From contig JACCIC010000150.1 of the NCBI GenBank assembly GCA_018907035.1, forward strand, positions 400,001 through 464,000: a stretch of 64,000 bases of DNA, in the 5' to 3' direction. The translations under genes and the position numbers were made by a program. The notes beneath the pieces were generated by a model. That model searched no databases. It worked only from the letters and a program-made list of their open reading frames with translations, and was not told the DNA's origin. The stretch comes from Sycobia sp. Sy_11. Taxonomy: Eukaryota; Arthropoda; Insecta; Hymenoptera; Epichrysomallidae. This document shows positions 61,307 through 64,000 of this stretch, piece by piece. Position 1 is the first letter of the stretch. Each line of letters begins with the position of its first letter.

Positions 61307-62586
61307 GACCCGTTTTAACTGTACTAGCTTTCCATTATTTTGAGTGCTTACTTTGTAGTGTCTACTAACCTAACCGACACATTAATCCTCGCTTGATAAT
61401 AGGGATCTCAACCGCGTAATGTAAAGCCCGGCATTCTTCTATACAGAGATCGATCACCCACGCCGCAGATGAGGGAAGAATACTCCCGCTCCCATCAACA
61501 AGATCAGATAGAGTTGACCGTTAATCACCGTATCTTCTTCTGTTAAAGTTATATCCTTATTATTCAGGATGCCGCAGCTACAATTCACTAACGTACACGT
61601 CCAAAATCCAAGAGAACCCCTATACCACATCCCTTCTTTTCCGATTGAACTTCATATATACATATATATATTCCCAGTTCGGGAAAAGAACGTGTTCTCC
61701 ATCTCTCGTTGGCAGCTAATTCCGTAAGTAATTCGGATCCAGCATAAATACGTTGATTTTATGGATAACGGCTATAAGACCCCTCATTGATATAAATAAG
61801 AACTACAAAGTGTAAATCACAGAACCTTTTTAAGTAGACCTTTTAAGCTTTTACAGTTCTCAAATATTTTTTTAATTGGATAATGGAGATTTATTCTACG
61901 AAAATTTCGTGCAATATCCTCTTTTTTTGTTCGCTTTAATGCAAAATTACTGTAGGTAGTGACGTGAAGTCTTAGTTGCCAAATATAGCCTCAGACTCAC
62001 AAGTGGCACCCTGAATATTCTAGGGCATGAATTTACAGTTGCGGTGAAACATCAATAAAAATTCTCTCGACGCTTTAACTTGGCGGTCGAGAACGAGCCA
62101 ATATATTGGATCGATAAGGGACGATGGCAAATGAGCTAGATAAATGTTCATTACTTTAATCAATTATTTAAACTATCTGTTGAACAGTTCATCTACAGAA
62201 ATTACATTTTAAATTTTTACTGTAATGAAATATTAATTAAAATAATCGTGTAAATAAAGGACCTTTTGGAAATTAAAAATCCAAGCTTTCTTGAAAATTG
62301 TTCGGACCTACTAAAATACGTATTATTACACTTAATGACAGAGCCGAGGTCGCGTTCGTATTTTTTCTTTTTTTTTTTGGACATCTGAAAGAAGCTCTTA
62401 ATTACGTGAATAATTATTCATGAAACTTATCATAAAAGAAAGTACGGTGTAAATTAACCTTAAAAATTTTTTGCAGGCAGCATAGAGGCGCTAGAGAAAT
62501 TTAAATTTAAACTACCAAATTCACCGTAATAACTTTTTAATTGGACGACGGGGTGAATTGGGCATTTGCATATCGCGGAATTCAAG

Positions 62587-62652
<66 letters not shown>
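62587..62652. repeat. (TA)n(CA)n compound microsatellite
   Basis: Nine TA units followed by about 24 CA units. Confidence 0.95.
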
Positions 62653-62653
<1 letters not shown>

Positions 62654-62998
62654 TTATGGTCATTTGCGTATGTAGGTACATTATTATTTTCGCGTACTTG
62701 CAGACGACCGCCTCCAACCTCGTGGTTTTCCAGTACTATCACTGTTTTTTATACACCGACACACATATAGAGCGATTTAATGTAAAAATGAAGAGTAATT
62801 TACTCCTAGTAAAAGTAAACGTACATTACTCTTTGATAGCTCGAGGTTAATTCAGGCGATATTTTATTTCATTTGTATTATGTTGTTAAAGTCCAGGGGA
62901 GATAAAATGGGTTTACTGCCACTGAAAAAGCAGATTGTCTATCTGGCTAAACGGCCATCCTTTTGCTTTAACAGGTCTCGGTCGAATATCCATTCTAA

Positions 62999-63416
62999 AT
63001 GACAAATAAACAACGCATATTGTTGTATTCAGAGATTTACGCTGTTCATAAATTATGCACGGAATCGTGCGGAATATATAAAAATAAACCAGCAATAAAA
63101 TTATCGTTCGAGCTAAACAGCTTTCATGATCGTTTCGACGAATTACCTTTAGACAAGAAAAAGCGCCATTATAACGATCGATCTTATCCGTCAATAATTC
63201 CAGACAGAGTTTTGGACACAGCCAAAAAATGCTTAGATTGCGTACGGTCGGAGACAACGATATTTCAGGCCAAAGTCGCTTGCGTTCAACGTAGACAATG
63301 GTCGGATGAAATTGCCAACATTTGCCCGGGCGAATTAAAGCAAAGAAAAAGGCAACAATGCACTCGGACGAGCATTCGGACACTTGGTCGAATGGATTCG
63401 TTTATTCAGCTTAGAG
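62999..63416 (+). other. Candidate coding exon, 139 codons, unidentified
   Basis: A good acceptor (TTTTGCTTTAACAG, ending 62974) is followed 24 bases later by an ATG in favourable context (TCTAAATGAC) and 139 open codons that end at a consensus donor AGAG|GTGAGA (63416/63417). The stop TAA directly before the ATG means it would have to be a first coding exon. The product is charged and Cys-containing: LDTAKKCLDCVRSETTIF, CVQRRQWSDEIANICPGE, KQRKRQQC. No family recognised. The opposite strand is also open for 156 codons, which weakens the case. Confidence 0.3.
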
Positions 63417-63878
63417 GTGAGATTTCGGTGCTTCCTGCGCGCGGGGGCGATGAAAGAACAGGGGAAAGGTGAGAGCTGAGAGAGAGAGAGAGAGAGAGTG
63501 AAGAAGCGAAGGTAAGAATACCAAGGTGAAAAGATCGCCGGTCTGCGACTGTACGAGTGCGTCGAAACATACATAGACAGTGCGAAATCCAAGCGGTTAA
63601 CCCTTCCGCCCCTCGTTTTTACGATCCGCACGAGCTTTTGCCGAATTCGCGTTTTCTTTTGTTCTTTTCGCCTTTACTCGTCATTCTTTCCACCGAGTTG
63701 AATTGGAATTGCGAAACAGAACAAAATGCGAATCGTTCAGGGCGTTCTCCTAATAGTTCGTAAAATACAGTTGGATAAATTACTAGTGCAGATGTAATTC
63801 ACGAAAGACAAAAAAAAATTATCTACCATTCGGCTGTATATTGCGATGTAGAGAAAATATTATATACATATACATACA

Positions 63879-63933
<55 letters not shown>

Positions 63934-64000
63934 GCTTGTTTCGCGTCCCTTTGCCCTGAATCCGTCATCGACATCTCCGCCATATTAACCATCGACTGTA
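63417..64000. other. Intergenic or intronic end of window
   Basis: Contains a short (GA)n run (63478-63498) and the AT microsatellite at 63882. No gene recognised. Confidence 0.4.
63882..63928. repeat. (AT)n microsatellite
   Basis: 23 AT units. Confidence 0.95.

Larger units (their letters stand above)
58563..62974. other. Intergenic or intronic DNA rich in microsatellites
   Basis: No gene recognised. A 116-codon minus-strand frame (60551-60901) and a 60-codon plus frame (to 61215) read moderately protein-like but match nothing I can name; the segment 60.5-61.6 kb could be an old transposon. Confidence 0.35.

Noticed and set aside
63335..63763. Small frames on both strands at the end of the window
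   Set aside because: Run through a (GA)n tract or AT-rich DNA and resemble nothing.
1..64000. tRNA, rRNA, snRNA, CRISPR, conserved microRNA
   Set aside because: Looked for tRNA B-box motifs, well-known insect microRNA seeds and regular spacer arrays by eye and found none; a covariance-model scan would be needed to be sure.

Overview
The window is animal nuclear DNA and almost certainly insect. Genes have introns with GT-AG junctions, there are no operons, and the two recognisable genes have the sequence character of arthropod orthologues. An AT-rich background broken by CpG-rich GC islands, very dense (AT)n, (GA)n and (CA)n microsatellites, and an old mariner copy fit Hymenoptera best (ant, bee or wasp). 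That placement is an inference and no species call is possible.

Layout. Positions 136-1993 (+) hold the last five exons of a family GH27 lysosomal alpha-N-acetylgalactosaminidase/alpha-galactosidase whose 5' end lies outside the window. After a 543-bp gap, 2537-10169 (+) holds a complete 14-exon DNA/RNA topoisomerase 3-beta gene (852 residues). GC3 climbs from about 15% in exon 3 to about 94% in exons 13 and 14, so the gene straddles a sharp compositional boundary.

From 10.2 kb to the end no gene can be named. The stretch carries a degenerate DD34D mariner (18118-19440), two diverged copies of a small dispersed repeat with a conserved palindrome (29.83 and 35.89 kb), an inverted pair of degenerate short-repeat arrays (54.78-55.26 kb), about twenty long AT microsatellites, and CpG-rich islands near 15.6, 22.4, 25.4, 26.9, 33.3, 35.4, 45.0, 48.8, 52.5 and 58.4 kb. 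Two islands lead into convincing signal-peptide-coding first exons (33457 and 52537, both +), so parts of the 33-64 kb segment may be long introns or regulatory DNA of secreted-protein genes that continue elsewhere. A TATA+Inr promoter candidate lies at 58.2 kb and an unassigned open exon candidate at 63.0 kb.

Only GH27 and TOP3B are solid genes. The two signal-peptide exons are probable, and the other coding candidates are weak and marked so. No tRNA, rRNA, CRISPR array or recognisable conserved microRNA was seen. All family comparisons come from memory of the families; no search was run.
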